A DNA stretch of 64,000 nt from Nocardia abscessus NBRC 100374. Its GTDB lineage: Bacteria > Actinomycetota > Actinomycetes > Mycobacteriales > Mycobacteriaceae. This document shows positions 50,610 through 60,729 of the stretch, in pieces. The stretch spans positions 1-64,000 of the forward strand of contig NZ_BAFP01000113.1 of assembly GCF_000308455.1 (NCBI RefSeq), written 5' to 3'. Under the pieces are notes generated by a model that saw only the letters and a program-made list of their open reading frames with translations, did no database searches and was not told the origin of the DNA. Every line of letters begins with the position of its first letter. Positions within the stretch are counted from its first letter, which is position 1. The position numbers and the translations under genes were made by a program.

Positions 50610-50980
50610 GCTGTCTCCTCTCCGGCCCGAGCGCGACCCGTCGGGGTCGTGCTGTGCGACCACCTCCGGTGGGAGCCGGTCATGCCATCTCCCGTCCGTG
50701 CTCGGCCGGGTCCCTCATGATCGCCGTGTGGCACCGCCTCCGGCAAACCTGAGAGCCGCACGCCGTCGCGGCTCCGCACAGAGCGCAGCCCGGCGTGGTC
50801 ACGCTCCGCCGCGGACGTCGATCCTGGTCACTCGTGCCGCGCCTGCCCGTTCAGGTGAACCGAGGAACCACGTGGCCGGGCCACCTCGGGGCCGACGCGG
50901 CTCATGCCCTCGATCTCGCCGCCGAATCATGGTCGACCCTCGTCGCACACCCGCAACCAGGCGCGCGCGATCGCCGGGCG
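50610..50980. other. Intergenic region left of the ATPase unit
   Basis: This 371-base stretch contains only arginine-rich chance open frames. It carries the promoter of the YchJ-Rdx pair and the 3' end of the ATPase/HEPN-like unit. No repeat or convincing hairpin was noted. Confidence 0.4.
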
Positions 50981-51466
50981 TCAATCCCGATGCGCGTCCA
51001 CCGCCGCCAGGTCCGCGGCCAGGGCGACCGTCTGCTCCCGCCAGCGCCGCAGATCGGTGACGCTCGGCGCGAGTTCGTAGTCGTGGTGGTGGGCGGCGCG
51101 CGAGAGGGCGGCCCAGAGCACCGCCACGCGCGCCGCCACCTCCGGTCCCGCGAAGGCGCGCAGCGCGATCAACTGCGCCCGCATCGGGCAGCGGATCAGC
51201 GCGGGCGCCAGGCGCAGCCACAGGTCGTCCACGGCCTGTTCCAGGGCGATCCGCAGAATCCAGGCGGTCGCCCGCGACCACAAGCCGCCCGCGTCGGTCA
51301 CCGATCCGCCGAGCAGCAGATCGACGGTCTCCAGCCGCTCGGCGACCGACGGCCGATTCGCCCGCGGCGGGTGCGCGCCGTTCTTCCGCCGCTGCCCGTG
51401 CCGGGAACCACGGCCGCCCTCCGCGGGCCCGCGGCGCGCGCCGACCGGCCGACGCCGCCCGCTCAT
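50981..51466 (-). CDS. Small helical protein with RxxxxH motif, partner of the Rad50-like ATPase (HEPN-like?)
   Basis: This 161-residue protein begins with a basic stretch (GRRRPVGARRG and RRKNGAHPPRANRP) followed by an all-helical domain (VAERLETVDLLL, TAWILRIALEQAVDDLWLRL, VAVLWAALSRAAHHHDYELAPS). R123 and H128 form an RxxxxH pair at the end of a helix, which recalls the active site of HEPN ribonucleases; this assignment is my inference. ATG 51466 lies eight bases downstream of the ATPase stop, so the two genes are one operon. I do not recognise a named family. Confidence 0.6.
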   Translation of the reverse strand: MSGRRRPVGARRGPAEGGRGSRHGQRRKNGAHPPRANRPSVAERLETVDLLLGGSVTDAGGLWSRATAWILRIALEQAVDDLWLRLAPALIRCPMRAQLIALRAFAGPEVAARVAVLWAALSRAAHHHDYELAPSVTDLRRWREQTVALAADLAAVDAHRD

Positions 51467-51473
51467 CGGCGCT

Positions 51474-53918
51474 TCACCGAACCAGCCACGCGACGAACTT
51501 CTCCGTCTCACCGATCAGCTCGCGCATGTCGCGCCCGATCGGCACGTGCGCGCCCGCCGTGGCGTCGCGCAGGGCGTCCACCACCCACCGTCCTTCGCGC
51601 GCGATGAGGTTCTTGTTCAGGTCGTCGACCTTGCTGCCGACCCCGAACACCGCCAGCGCCACCTTCGCCCTGGTCGAGTGCGCGGCATCGATGTGGCGTT
51701 CCACCTCGTTGTGGTTCATGCCCGCGGCGAGCAGGGTGCGCCGCGCCCTGGCCAGACTGGCCGCCTCCACCGCCGAGCGGCAGCACGTGGCCACCAGTTC
51801 GTCGGCGATCGCCGCGGGCAACTGCGGGGTGCGCACCAAGGCGCGCGCGTCGTCCAGATAGCGGCGGATCGGGTCGCTGGACACCCGCACCTCGACCACC
51901 GAGCGGTCGCGGCGCTGCACCTCGAGCACGGTGGCGTCCAGCTGCATCCGCCGCACCGCCTCGGCGAGGCGCTCGTCATGGGTGAACACCACCACCTGAC
52001 GGCTCCAGGCGACCGTGGCGAGCACTTGCGCCAAGCCGTCCACCTTGGCCGGGTCCATCGCCTGCACCGGGTCGTCGATCATGACGAAGCGGAACGGGCT
52101 CTCCTCCACCGTCGCTCGCGGCAGGAACAGCGACAGCCCGAGCGCGTGCAACTCGCCTTGGCTCATCACACCCAAGGCGGCGCCGTCCACCTCGTCCACG
52201 GTCACGTCCAGCAGGACGCGGCGCGCGGTGCCCGCGTTGCCCTGCAGGCGGATCGCGCCCAATTCGACGTTGCTCTGCTGCCGCAGCGTGCGCCAGACCC
52301 AGCGCGCCGTCGTTTCCAGCGGCGTCATGCGTTCACCGCGCAGCCCAGCGGTGGCCGACTTCAGCCAGTCCTCGGCCTTCTTCACCGTGCGCAGTTCCGC
52401 CGCGTGCGCGGCCACCTCGCGGGCGCCATCCAGCCAGGCCACGATCCGCGGCACCAGGGGCGTCCACACCTCGTCCAAGCGGTCGAGCTCCTTGCGGGTG
52501 CCCTGCTGCAGCAAGTCGAGTTCGTCGACCAGCCGCGCGTGCGCGACGCGCAGACGTTCAGGCAGGTCAGGGGTGTATTCGGTGGTGGTGAGCGCGGCCC
52601 AGTCGGCCCAGGCCCTGCGCACCGCCGTGGTGTCCACCGACGGAGGATTGCGCGGATCGAAATCAAGTTCGGCGGGAACGAGGTCGGGAAGCGCCCGCGC
52701 GGCCCGCACGGCGTTGCCGAGCTCGATGCGGGCGGTGGTGAGCGCGTCCACCCGGGCGGCCAGCCGCTCGATGGCCGCGTCGGTCTCGCGTACCCACGCC
52801 TCGTCGAGTGCGCCGCGGCCGCACACCGGGCACGGGCAGGTTCCACTCGCCGCCTGGTGCTCGCGCGCTTTGCGCAGCAGGTCGAGCAGGCGCAGATCGG
52901 CTTCGGCGTCGGCGGTGGCGCCCTGTGCGAGGGCAGCGCCGCACGCCTCGAGCCGGGCTGCCACGGCTTGCACTTCGGCGTCGTCGGGCAGCGCGAGCCG
53001 CACGATCGCGCGCAGGCCGTCCGGTCCGGCCGGGTCGTCCACCACACCCAGCACTTCACGGCCCACGGCCGCCAGATCCGGCTGGGCGGGCCGCAGCAGC
53101 CCGGCCACCCGGACCGCGCGGTCGTCGGCCACCGACGCCAGCAGCTCCAGCAGCTCCAGCCGTTCCTGACGCGAATCCCGCACGGCGCGTTCCAGTTGCA
53201 GCCGGCGCATCCGGATCCGCTCCTGCGCCAGGGTGAGCTCGTCGAGCCCGAGCAGTTGGTGCAGCGCGTCGAACAGGTCGCTCGGCTTCCCGTCCACCAG
53301 CGCACCGAGCTCGCTGTAGGAAAGGAACGGGCGGTAGAGCTCGAGCTGTGCCGCCCAGCGATCGGTGTCGAATACGCTCGGCGACGCGGGCGGATACCGC
53401 TGGGTCCAGTGCGCGTCCGACAGATCCGCGCCGGGCGCCCATTCCTTGGTGATGGTGAGCCGGGGCGCGTCGCCCGCGGTGAGCAGCTCCAGCTCGATGC
53501 GCGCGGCCGCGCCCTCGTGCAGGTTGCGCCAGCCTTCTCGCCAGGCCGCCGATCGGCCGTCCCAGCGGCGGTTACCGCCGGTCAGGGCCAATTCGGCGGC
53601 CTCGGCGAAGCTGGATTTACCGCTGCCGTTGCGACCGACCACGAGCGTGAGACCCGGACCGGGCGGCAGTTGGAGCGTCGTCTCCGGACCGATGCCGCGG
53701 AAGCCGCACACCCGGATAGCGCTGAGGAAGATCCCGGAGTGATCGAATGTCGTTGTCGCGTCATCCGATTCGGCGGCGCCGAGAGCGCGCAGGACGGTCC
53801 GGGTGACCGAGGGCGTGACCGCCGGGTCCTCCCCGAGGCGCCGGGTCACCACCTCCGAGAGCCGGGGCGTGGCGTCCGCGGGACCGGCGGCCTGGACAGC
53901 GTCGGGATCCAGGCGCAT
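51474..53918 (-). CDS. Rad50/SMC-like AAA ATPase with zinc-hook motif
   Basis: This ATPase of about 814 residues has split ABC-type motifs: Walker A GRNGSGKSS near residue 93, the signature MSQGELHALGLSLFLP near 585, and Walker B FVMIDDPVQAMDP near 610. Helical arms meet at a CPCPVCGRG hook (C361, C363, C366). A C-terminal helical domain of about 150 residues (LVATCCRSAVEAASLARARR) follows the ATPase. Such proteins sense DNA ends or damage, and several (RloC, for example) are defence effectors. ATG 53918 behind GGAGGGG is used; GTG 53951 is possible. It is co-transcribed with the RxxxxH protein. Confidence 0.82.
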   Translation of the reverse strand: MRLDPDAVQAAGPADATPRLSEVVTRRLGEDPAVTPSVTRTVLRALGAAESDDATTTFDHSGIFLSAIRVCGFRGIGPETTLQLPPGPGLTLVVGRNGSGKSSFAEAAELALTGGNRRWDGRSAAWREGWRNLHEGAAARIELELLTAGDAPRLTITKEWAPGADLSDAHWTQRYPPASPSVFDTDRWAAQLELYRPFLSYSELGALVDGKPSDLFDALHQLLGLDELTLAQERIRMRRLQLERAVRDSRQERLELLELLASVADDRAVRVAGLLRPAQPDLAAVGREVLGVVDDPAGPDGLRAIVRLALPDDAEVQAVAARLEACGAALAQGATADAEADLRLLDLLRKAREHQAASGTCPCPVCGRGALDEAWVRETDAAIERLAARVDALTTARIELGNAVRAARALPDLVPAELDFDPRNPPSVDTTAVRRAWADWAALTTTEYTPDLPERLRVAHARLVDELDLLQQGTRKELDRLDEVWTPLVPRIVAWLDGAREVAAHAAELRTVKKAEDWLKSATAGLRGERMTPLETTARWVWRTLRQQSNVELGAIRLQGNAGTARRVLLDVTVDEVDGAALGVMSQGELHALGLSLFLPRATVEESPFRFVMIDDPVQAMDPAKVDGLAQVLATVAWSRQVVVFTHDERLAEAVRRMQLDATVLEVQRRDRSVVEVRVSSDPIRRYLDDARALVRTPQLPAAIADELVATCCRSAVEAASLARARRTLLAAGMNHNEVERHIDAAHSTRAKVALAVFGVGSKVDDLNKNLIAREGRWVVDALRDATAGAHVPIGRDMRELIGETEKFVAWLVR

Positions 53919-54353
53919 GCGAAAAATCCCCTCCACCATCGAGCCGCACACGCCTCCGACCCCGTGCGCGGCGCCTTGTCGAAGCTGTGCGAAACGCTAC
54001 CCGATCACGTTCGAATCGCACACCGCGCCCATGCGAATCTGCCCGCGGGGATGGAAATATGGTCATCGAAACGCCTGCGCCGCGTCTCGATGTCCACCCC
54101 TCGCGCCAACCCCGGCGGGCAGCCTCGATGGTGTCGACACCCGTTCCGGGTGGCTCGGTCGAGCCGAACAGGACAGAATGCCAGAGCGCCCCGATCAGCG
54201 CAAGATCGTCCGATCGGCGAATATGACGCCGGGGCAAGCGGTTCCGTTCCCGGCGCGGCACCGGCGGCCGCACTTGTCGGTGCGCTGGGGTAGAAATCCG
54301 GTCAACCGAGCAACGAAGGAAGCGATGAGGCACCACCGAGCCGGAGCCGCGCG
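53919..54353. other. Divergent intergenic region between the ATPase and SWIM operons
   Basis: This 435-base region separates the divergent ATPase and SWIM-MoxR units. I find no gene with convincing composition or a ribosome site. It should hold promoters for both units, but no clear -35/-10 pair was identified. Confidence 0.45.
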
Positions 54354-57221
54354 ATGACGACGCCGTGGACCGAAGACCAGGTCACGGCGTTGGCGCCGGA
54401 CGCGAGTTCGCTGTCGGCGGCGCGCAAGCTGGTGAACCGCTGGCACGAGAGCGGGCAACACGGCGCGGCGCTGTGGGGTCGGTGCCAAGGCAGCGGGGCC
54501 ACGCCGTACCAGACGATCGTCGACCTGTCCGGTCCGGCGTACCGGTGTTCGTGCCCGAGCCGCAAGTTCCCCTGCAAGCACGCACTGTCGCTGTTGCTGC
54601 GCTGGGCCGCGGGCGAGGTCGCCGCGACCGCGGAGCCCGCGGACTACGCGGCGTCGTGGATCGGCGGACGCGCGGCGCGCGCCGCGACCGCCGACCGCAC
54701 CCGCACCCCGAACCCGGCCACCGCCGAACAGCGGCGGGTACGAGTGACCGCGGGGCTGGAGGAACTCGACGTCTGGCTCGGTGATCAGGTGCGCACCGGG
54801 CTCGCGCAGGCCGATCGCTCCTATCGCGCCTTCGAGGCCGTCGCCGCCAGGATGGTCGACGCTCAGGCCCCTGGGCTCGCCTCCGCCTTGCGCAGGCTCC
54901 CGACAGCCGTGGCCACCAGGACCGACTGGCCCGACGTGGTGCTGCGGGAATACGCGCGGATGCACCTGCTGATCGCCGCACATCGGCAGCTCGACGCGGT
55001 AGCGCCCGCACTGCGCGCCAGCATCCGAACGCACGTCGGATACCCCAGCCCGGCCGAGGCGGTGCGCGCCGAAGCTCCGGTCCGGGACCGATGGATGGTG
55101 TTCGGCCTGCGGATCACCGAGGAAGAACGCCTCTACACCCGCCGTGCCTGGCTGTACGGGCGGGAAACCGGGCGCTGGGCGCTGGTGGTCGATCATTCCT
55201 TCGGTTCGCCCGGCTTCCCGGCCGACGTTCCCGCGCTCGGGCAACTGGCCGACGCCGAGCTGCATTTCTATCCGGGCGCCGCACCGCTGCGAGCACTGTG
55301 GGGTGAACGGCACGGCGCCGCCGAACCCTTCACCACAATGCCCGCCGAAGCCGGCCGGGCCGCCACGATCGCCGCCGCGCTGGGCGCGCACGCGTCCGCG
55401 CTGGGCGCCGACCCGTGGCTGCGTTCATGGCCGATGCTGCTGGCCCGCGTGGTACCCACCCGGACCGAACAGGGTTGGTACGTCACCGAATCCGACGGCA
55501 CGGCGCTGCCGATCCGACCGGGCGAACAGCCTTGGACGCTGATGGCCGTCTCCGGCGGTCACCCCGTGACCGTGGTCGGCGAGTGGAGCCCCGACGGGTT
55601 GGCGCCGATTTCGGTGTTCACCGCGGGCGAGGTGACCGACCTGACGCCCACCGAAACCTTCGGCCGCGACGCGCCCCGTCCGCCTGCCGGGTCGTCCGCG
55701 AGCGCGGACCTCACCTCCGTCGCGCTGCTGGGCACCGCGCGCCGGGCCCCGGATCTCACCGCGCTGGCGCCCCCGATCGCGCGCGCTGCCGAGCGATTGC
55801 CGATAGACCCCGCGTTGCGGCTGCTCGAATCCGCGGCGCTGCACGACCTTTTCCGCCGGGGCGGGGTCGCGCCCGCCACCGCGGCGGCACCGGAAGCCGC
55901 GGCGGACGATCCGCGCCCGATGCTGCCGCGCCCGGCAGCCGCCCGCTTGGCGCGCATGCTGCGGGAGCGCTCGGCATTCCTTCCCGAGTGGTTCGACGCG
56001 GCAGCGCCGCACGACTATCGGGCCCCGGACGCGCTCTGCGAGCAACTGCTCGAGCACGCGAAGATCAACGCCACCTTGCGGGAGCCGCTGCTGCGCCTGG
56101 CGGGCACTCGGGGCAGCTGGCTGGCGGCCCGGCATCCGGACTGGCACGACCTGGTGCGGCACCCGTCGCCCGCGTCCGAACGCTCCACGGACACCTGGCT
56201 GTTCGGTCAGCCCGCCGAGCGGCGCGACTGGCTCGCCGCCCTCCGGCGCGACGACGCCGAGGCGGCCAGGACGACGCTCACCGCGGCGTGGCCGAAGGAA
56301 ACCGGGCCGCTGAAGGCCGAACTGCTGGCCCTGCTCGCCGACGGACTCGGGCCCGACGACGAGCCCCTGCTGGAAACGGCGCTGGACGACCGGCGGGCGG
56401 ACGTGCGCCGCACCGCCGCCGGACTGCTCGCGCTGCTCCCGGAATCGGCGTTCAGCCTGCGCATGCGCGGCCGGGCGAGCGCGTGGCTGCGCGCCGAGCA
56501 CCGGATGCTGCACACACACGTCGTTCTCGCTCTTCCCGACGCGCTCGACGCCGCCGCGCAGCGCGACGGAATCAGCGATCGCACAACCGAATTCGCCTAC
56601 CGCTGGAACGGCGCGCCCGACGTGTCCGCGGCGCGGCTGCGGCAGGTGGTCGCCGCGACTCCACTGACGCACTGGACCGGTGTGCTGGGCACGCCGCAGC
56701 AGGCGGTCCGCGCCACCATCGAGGACCGGTTCCGCCAGCCGGTCTTCGACGGCTGGGTGGACGCCGCACTGGCCCAGCGCGATTCGGCGTGGGCGCGGGC
56801 GCTGTTCGAAGCCGGTGTGCCCACCGACCTGGCGATGTTGCGCAGGCGCGAGCTGTTCGCGCTGCTGCCGCTGCGGGACCGGACCGCGCACCTGGGGCGG
56901 CTGGACGGCTCGTGGCTCTCGGAGATCGAGGCGCTGCTGCCCGCGATGGGCCATCCGTGGCCGGAAGCGCTCGCCCAGCACGTGGTCCTGCTGCTCTTCG
57001 AACGGGCGCGGGCGGCGGCGCGCCGTCCCGAGACGCACGGCGCGTCGCCGAACGCGCACCGATCGCTGCTCGCCACGGCCGCCGTCCACCTCCCGATCAC
57101 CGCCGCGGGCAGCCTGTCCGCGGTGGCCCGCCGATGCGACGATCCCGCCTGGGAGCGCGCCTTCGACCAGCTCGCCCACGATCTCAACCACCGCTCGATG
57201 ATGCTCGAGGAGTTGCAGTGA
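54354..57221 (+). CDS. SWIM zinc finger protein with DUF5691-like repeats
   Basis: This 955-residue protein has an N-terminal SWIM finger, CxCx6CxH, with C65, C67, C74 and H76 (RCSCPSRKFPCKHALSLLLR). A long middle region follows, and a C-terminal half of HEAT-like helical repeats (GPLKAELLALLADGLGPDDE, ADVRRTAAGLLALLPES) resembling DUF5691. SWIM fingers bind DNA or proteins. It is the first gene of a four-gene operon and its stop overlaps the MoxR start (GTGA). The same order, SWIM-MoxR-DUF5682-VWA, is found in other actinomycetes to my recollection. The biochemical role is unknown. Confidence 0.85.
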   Translation: MTTPWTEDQVTALAPDASSLSAARKLVNRWHESGQHGAALWGRCQGSGATPYQTIVDLSGPAYRCSCPSRKFPCKHALSLLLRWAAGEVAATAEPADYAASWIGGRAARAATADRTRTPNPATAEQRRVRVTAGLEELDVWLGDQVRTGLAQADRSYRAFEAVAARMVDAQAPGLASALRRLPTAVATRTDWPDVVLREYARMHLLIAAHRQLDAVAPALRASIRTHVGYPSPAEAVRAEAPVRDRWMVFGLRITEEERLYTRRAWLYGRETGRWALVVDHSFGSPGFPADVPALGQLADAELHFYPGAAPLRALWGERHGAAEPFTTMPAEAGRAATIAAALGAHASALGADPWLRSWPMLLARVVPTRTEQGWYVTESDGTALPIRPGEQPWTLMAVSGGHPVTVVGEWSPDGLAPISVFTAGEVTDLTPTETFGRDAPRPPAGSSASADLTSVALLGTARRAPDLTALAPPIARAAERLPIDPALRLLESAALHDLFRRGGVAPATAAAPEAAADDPRPMLPRPAAARLARMLRERSAFLPEWFDAAAPHDYRAPDALCEQLLEHAKINATLREPLLRLAGTRGSWLAARHPDWHDLVRHPSPASERSTDTWLFGQPAERRDWLAALRRDDAEAARTTLTAAWPKETGPLKAELLALLADGLGPDDEPLLETALDDRRADVRRTAAGLLALLPESAFSLRMRGRASAWLRAEHRMLHTHVVLALPDALDAAAQRDGISDRTTEFAYRWNGAPDVSAARLRQVVAATPLTHWTGVLGTPQQAVRATIEDRFRQPVFDGWVDAALAQRDSAWARALFEAGVPTDLAMLRRRELFALLPLRDRTAHLGRLDGSWLSEIEALLPAMGHPWPEALAQHVVLLLFERARAAARRPETHGASPNAHRSLLATAAVHLPITAAGSLSAVARRCDDPAWERAFDQLAHDLNHRSMMLEELQ

Positions 57222-58318
57222 CGACCACCGACCCCACACCGGCCCTGCTTCGTCCGCACGCCGAGCAGGCGTACGCCGACGAACTGCGCGCCCTCGCCGC
57301 CGCCGACGACCGGACCCGCCCGCCCTCGTGGCGGTTGTCGCCCTGGGCGGTGGTCACCTACCTGCTCGGCGGCACCCTCGGCGACGGCACCGTGATCACC
57401 CCGAAGTACGTCGGCCCGCGCAGGCTGATGGAAGTGGCGGTCGCGACGCTGGCCACCGACCGCGCGCTGCTGCTGCTCGGCGTGCCCGGCACCGCCAAAA
57501 CCTGGGTCTCGGAACATCTTTCCGCCGCCATCAGCGGCGCCTCGACGCTGCTGGTGCAGGGCACCTCGGGCACCGCCGAGGAGGCGATCCGCTACGGCTG
57601 GAACTACGCGCGGTTGCTCGCGGAAGGACCGAGCGACGCTGCGCTGGTGCCGTCGCCGGTGCTCAACGCCATGCGGACGGGTTCCATCGCCCGGATCGAA
57701 GAGCTCACCCGCATCCCCTCGGACGTGCAGGACGCGCTGATCACCATCCTGTCCGAGAAGACCCTGCCGGTGCCCGAACTCGGCCGCGAAGTGCAGGCGG
57801 CCAAGGGCTTCAACGTCATCGCCACCGCCAACGACCGCGACCGCGGGGTGAACGAACTGTCCTCCGCGTTGCGCCGCCGCTTCAACACGGTGGTGCTGCC
57901 GCTGCCCGCGAGCGAGGACGAGGAGGTCGCCATCGTCAGCAGGCGGGTCGAGCAGCTCGGCTCCGCACTGGAACTGCCCACCGTGCCCGCCGCGGCCGAG
58001 GAGGTGCGGCGAGTGGTGCGGGTCTTCCGCGAGCTGCGTTCGGGCAGCACCGCCGACGGCCGCACCAAGCTCAAGTCGCCGTCCGGGACGTTGTCCACGG
58101 CCGAGGCGATCTCGGTGATCACCAACGGCATCGCGCTCTCGGCGCACTTCGGCGACGGCGTGCTGCGCGCCTCGGACATCGCGGGCGCGGTGCTCGGCTC
58201 GGTGATCAAGGACCCGGTGGCCGACGCGGTGGTGTGGACCGAATACCTGGAGGCCGTGGTCCGCGAGCGGCCCGACTGGGCGGATTTCTACCGCGCCTGC
58301 CGGGAGGTCACCGGGTGA
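57218..58318 (+). CDS. MoxR-type AAA+ ATPase
   Basis: This 366-residue AAA+ protein of the MoxR class has Walker A GVPGTAKT starting at G88, a sensor-1 segment NVIATANDRDRG, the arginine-containing SSALRRRFNTVVLPLP, and a lid domain at the C-terminus. The Walker B segment reads SIARIEELTRIP, with glutamates in place of the usual aspartate-glutamate pair. MoxR proteins act as chaperones together with VWA-domain partners, and one is encoded two genes downstream. The GTG at 57218 overlaps the preceding stop, and the gene's stop overlaps the next start. Confidence 0.9.
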   Translation: MTTTDPTPALLRPHAEQAYADELRALAAADDRTRPPSWRLSPWAVVTYLLGGTLGDGTVITPKYVGPRRLMEVAVATLATDRALLLLGVPGTAKTWVSEHLSAAISGASTLLVQGTSGTAEEAIRYGWNYARLLAEGPSDAALVPSPVLNAMRTGSIARIEELTRIPSDVQDALITILSEKTLPVPELGREVQAAKGFNVIATANDRDRGVNELSSALRRRFNTVVLPLPASEDEEVAIVSRRVEQLGSALELPTVPAAAEEVRRVVRVFRELRSGSTADGRTKLKSPSGTLSTAEAISVITNGIALSAHFGDGVLRASDIAGAVLGSVIKDPVADAVVWTEYLEAVVRERPDWADFYRACREVTG

Positions 58319-60729
58319 CCTCTCCCGCCGAATCCGCGCCGGTGACCAGGGTTTTCGGCATCCGCCACCATGGTCCCGGCTCGGCGCGCTCGCTGCGGCT
58401 GGCGCTGGCGGCGTTCCGGCCCGACCTGATTCTCATCGAGGGGCCCTCCGACGCCGATCCCCTGGTGGGCTACGTCGCGGCCGAGGGGATGACGCCGCCG
58501 GTCGCGCTGCTGGCGTACGTTCCCGACGCACCCGCCAAAGCCGCGTTCTGGCCGTACGCGGTGTTCTCCCCCGAATGGCAGGCACTGCGGTACGCCGTGG
58601 ACCACGACGTGCCCGTGCGATTCTGCGACCTGCCCGCGTCGATAGTGCTCGCCACCGAGGACGAACCCGGCGACCGCTTCGATCCCCTCGCCGCGCTCGC
58701 CGAGGCGGGCGGCTACGACGACGCCGAACGCTGGTGGGACGCCGTCGTCGAATCCGTGCCCGACGCCGACGCGTTCGACCCGATCACCGAAGCGATGGCC
58801 GCGCTGCGGGAATCCGCCGAGCAGGACCGCCCGGCGCACCACCCGCCCTCGGTCACCGGACCCGCGGATGACTACCCCGCGGCCGCTGCGGGGCGAGGTC
58901 GATCCGAGCGCGACCAACCCGCACCCGCACAACCGTCGCAAGATCAATCCGCGGACGACTCGGCTCCGGAGTTCGATTCGGTCGCGGAGGCGGTTGCCGA
59001 ATCGGCCCCCGTACGAGAAGCGCCACCCGAGCCGATCGTCCTCGATGCGCACACCCTGCGACGCGAGGCCTACATGCGCCAGACGATGCGCAAGGCGCTG
59101 AAGGACGGAGCGGTCCGGCTGGCGGTGGTGTGCGGCGCGTGGCACGCGCCCGCGCTCACCGGCGCGCTCGGGCCCGCCGCACCCGACGCCCGGTTGCTCA
59201 AAGGGCTTTCGAAGGCCAAAGCCAAGCTCACCTGGGTGCCGTGGACACATTCACGGTTGTCCACGACCTCCGGCTACGGCGCGGGTGTCACCTCGCCGGG
59301 GTGGTACCACCACCTGTTCACCGAGACCGAACGACCGATCGCCCGCTGGCTGACGAAGGTCGCCGGTGTGCTACGCGCCCACGACCTGCCCGTCTCCAGC
59401 GCGCACGTCATCGAGGCGGTCCGGCTCGCCGACACACTCGCCGCGCTGCGCGGCCGCCCGCTCGCCGGGTTGTCGGAGGTCACCGAGGCCACCCGGTCGG
59501 TGCTGTGCGGCGGAGACGAGACGATGCTGCGGTTGGTGATCGGCGAACTCGTCGTCGGCGAGGCGCTCGGCGCCGTTCCCGAGCAGACGCCGACCGTGCC
59601 GCTGGACGCGGACCTGCGCGCCACCATCCGGACGCTGCGAATGAAGCAGGAGCCCTCGGCCCGCACCGTCGACCTGGATCTGCGCAAGGAACGCGAGGTC
59701 GAACGATCGCGCCTGCTGCACCGGCTGCGGGTACTGGGCGTCGACTGGGGCACGCTCACCACCAGCGAGGTGCGCAGCACCGGCACCTTCCGGGAAACCT
59801 GGACGCTGCGGTGGCATCCCGAGTACGCGATTTCGATCATCGAGGCCTCGCGCTGGGGCACCACCATCCGCACCGCGGCGGAGGCGAAGATCCTCGACAC
59901 CGCGGGCCGCGCCGACCGCTCCGTCGGCGACCTCACCGCCGCACTGGAAGTCGCGCTGCTGGCCGACCTCGGCGGGGCCACCGACGGATTGATCGCCCGG
60001 CTGGAGTCCACGGCCGCGCTGGACCACGACGTCACCCACCTTCTCGCCGCGCTGCCCGGCCTGATCCGCACACTGCGCTACGGCGATGTGCGCGGCACCG
60101 ACACCAAGGCGCTGGCCCACGTCGCCGATGGCCTGCTGGTGCGCATCTGCGCGGGCTTGTCCGCCGCGGTCACCGGGTTGGACACCGACGCCGCCACCGA
60201 ACTGCGCGGCCTGCTGGACGCGGCGCACACCGCGATACACACCAGGGACGACGGCTGGGCCACCGGCGAGTGGCTGGCCGCCCTGCGCCGCGTCGCCGAC
60301 CGCGACGACGTGCACGGCGCGCTCGTGGGACGAGCCGTCCGCCTGCTCGCCGACGCGGGCCGCATCGATGACGCCGAATCCGCGCGCAGACTGTCCGCGG
60401 CCCTGTCGGTGGGCGCCACCGCCGCGGCGAAGGCGGCGTGGGTCGACGGGTTCCTCGGCGGCCGTGGCCTGCTGCTGGTCCACGATCGGGAGCTGTTGCG
60501 GCTCATCGATGATTGGTTGCGCGGGCTCGGGGACGACACGTTCGTCGAGACGTTGCCGCTGCTGCGCCGGACCTTCGGCGCGTTCGAATCGGGTGAGCGC
60601 CGCGCGATCGGACAGGCCGTCCGCGACGGCGGGTCCGTGGCCGCCGCGTCGGCCGTCGCGGGCATCGACGCGGACCGAGCCACAGCCGCGGTGCGCACCG
60701 CGGCGGAGATCTTGGGGGTCACGGTATGA
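58315..60729 (+). CDS. DUF5682 family protein
   Basis: This 804-residue protein begins RVFGIRHHGPGSARSLR with LILIEGPSDADPL soon after. That layout recalls the TraB/EreA-type fold, in which paired histidines and glutamates near such motifs form a metal site. A low-complexity Pro/Ala/Asp linker spans about residues 170-240. VVCGAWHAPAL and WVPWTHSRLSTTSGYGAGVTSPGWY follow, then a long helical C-terminal half. It starts at GTG 58315 inside the MoxR stop. I recognise it as DUF5682, with enzymatic activity unproven. It is the third gene of the SWIM-MoxR-DUF5682-VWA operon. Confidence 0.85.
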   Translation: MTSPAESAPVTRVFGIRHHGPGSARSLRLALAAFRPDLILIEGPSDADPLVGYVAAEGMTPPVALLAYVPDAPAKAAFWPYAVFSPEWQALRYAVDHDVPVRFCDLPASIVLATEDEPGDRFDPLAALAEAGGYDDAERWWDAVVESVPDADAFDPITEAMAALRESAEQDRPAHHPPSVTGPADDYPAAAAGRGRSERDQPAPAQPSQDQSADDSAPEFDSVAEAVAESAPVREAPPEPIVLDAHTLRREAYMRQTMRKALKDGAVRLAVVCGAWHAPALTGALGPAAPDARLLKGLSKAKAKLTWVPWTHSRLSTTSGYGAGVTSPGWYHHLFTETERPIARWLTKVAGVLRAHDLPVSSAHVIEAVRLADTLAALRGRPLAGLSEVTEATRSVLCGGDETMLRLVIGELVVGEALGAVPEQTPTVPLDADLRATIRTLRMKQEPSARTVDLDLRKEREVERSRLLHRLRVLGVDWGTLTTSEVRSTGTFRETWTLRWHPEYAISIIEASRWGTTIRTAAEAKILDTAGRADRSVGDLTAALEVALLADLGGATDGLIARLESTAALDHDVTHLLAALPGLIRTLRYGDVRGTDTKALAHVADGLLVRICAGLSAAVTGLDTDAATELRGLLDAAHTAIHTRDDGWATGEWLAALRRVADRDDVHGALVGRAVRLLADAGRIDDAESARRLSAALSVGATAAAKAAWVDGFLGGRGLLLVHDRELLRLIDDWLRGLGDDTFVETLPLLRRTFGAFESGERRAIGQAVRDGGSVAAASAVAGIDADRATAAVRTAAEILGVTV

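Noticed and set aside
53987..54226. Plus-strand 79-codon frame between the ATPase and SWIM genes
   Set aside because: No ribosome site, no similarity, and it lies in the divergent promoter region. I could not support it as a gene.
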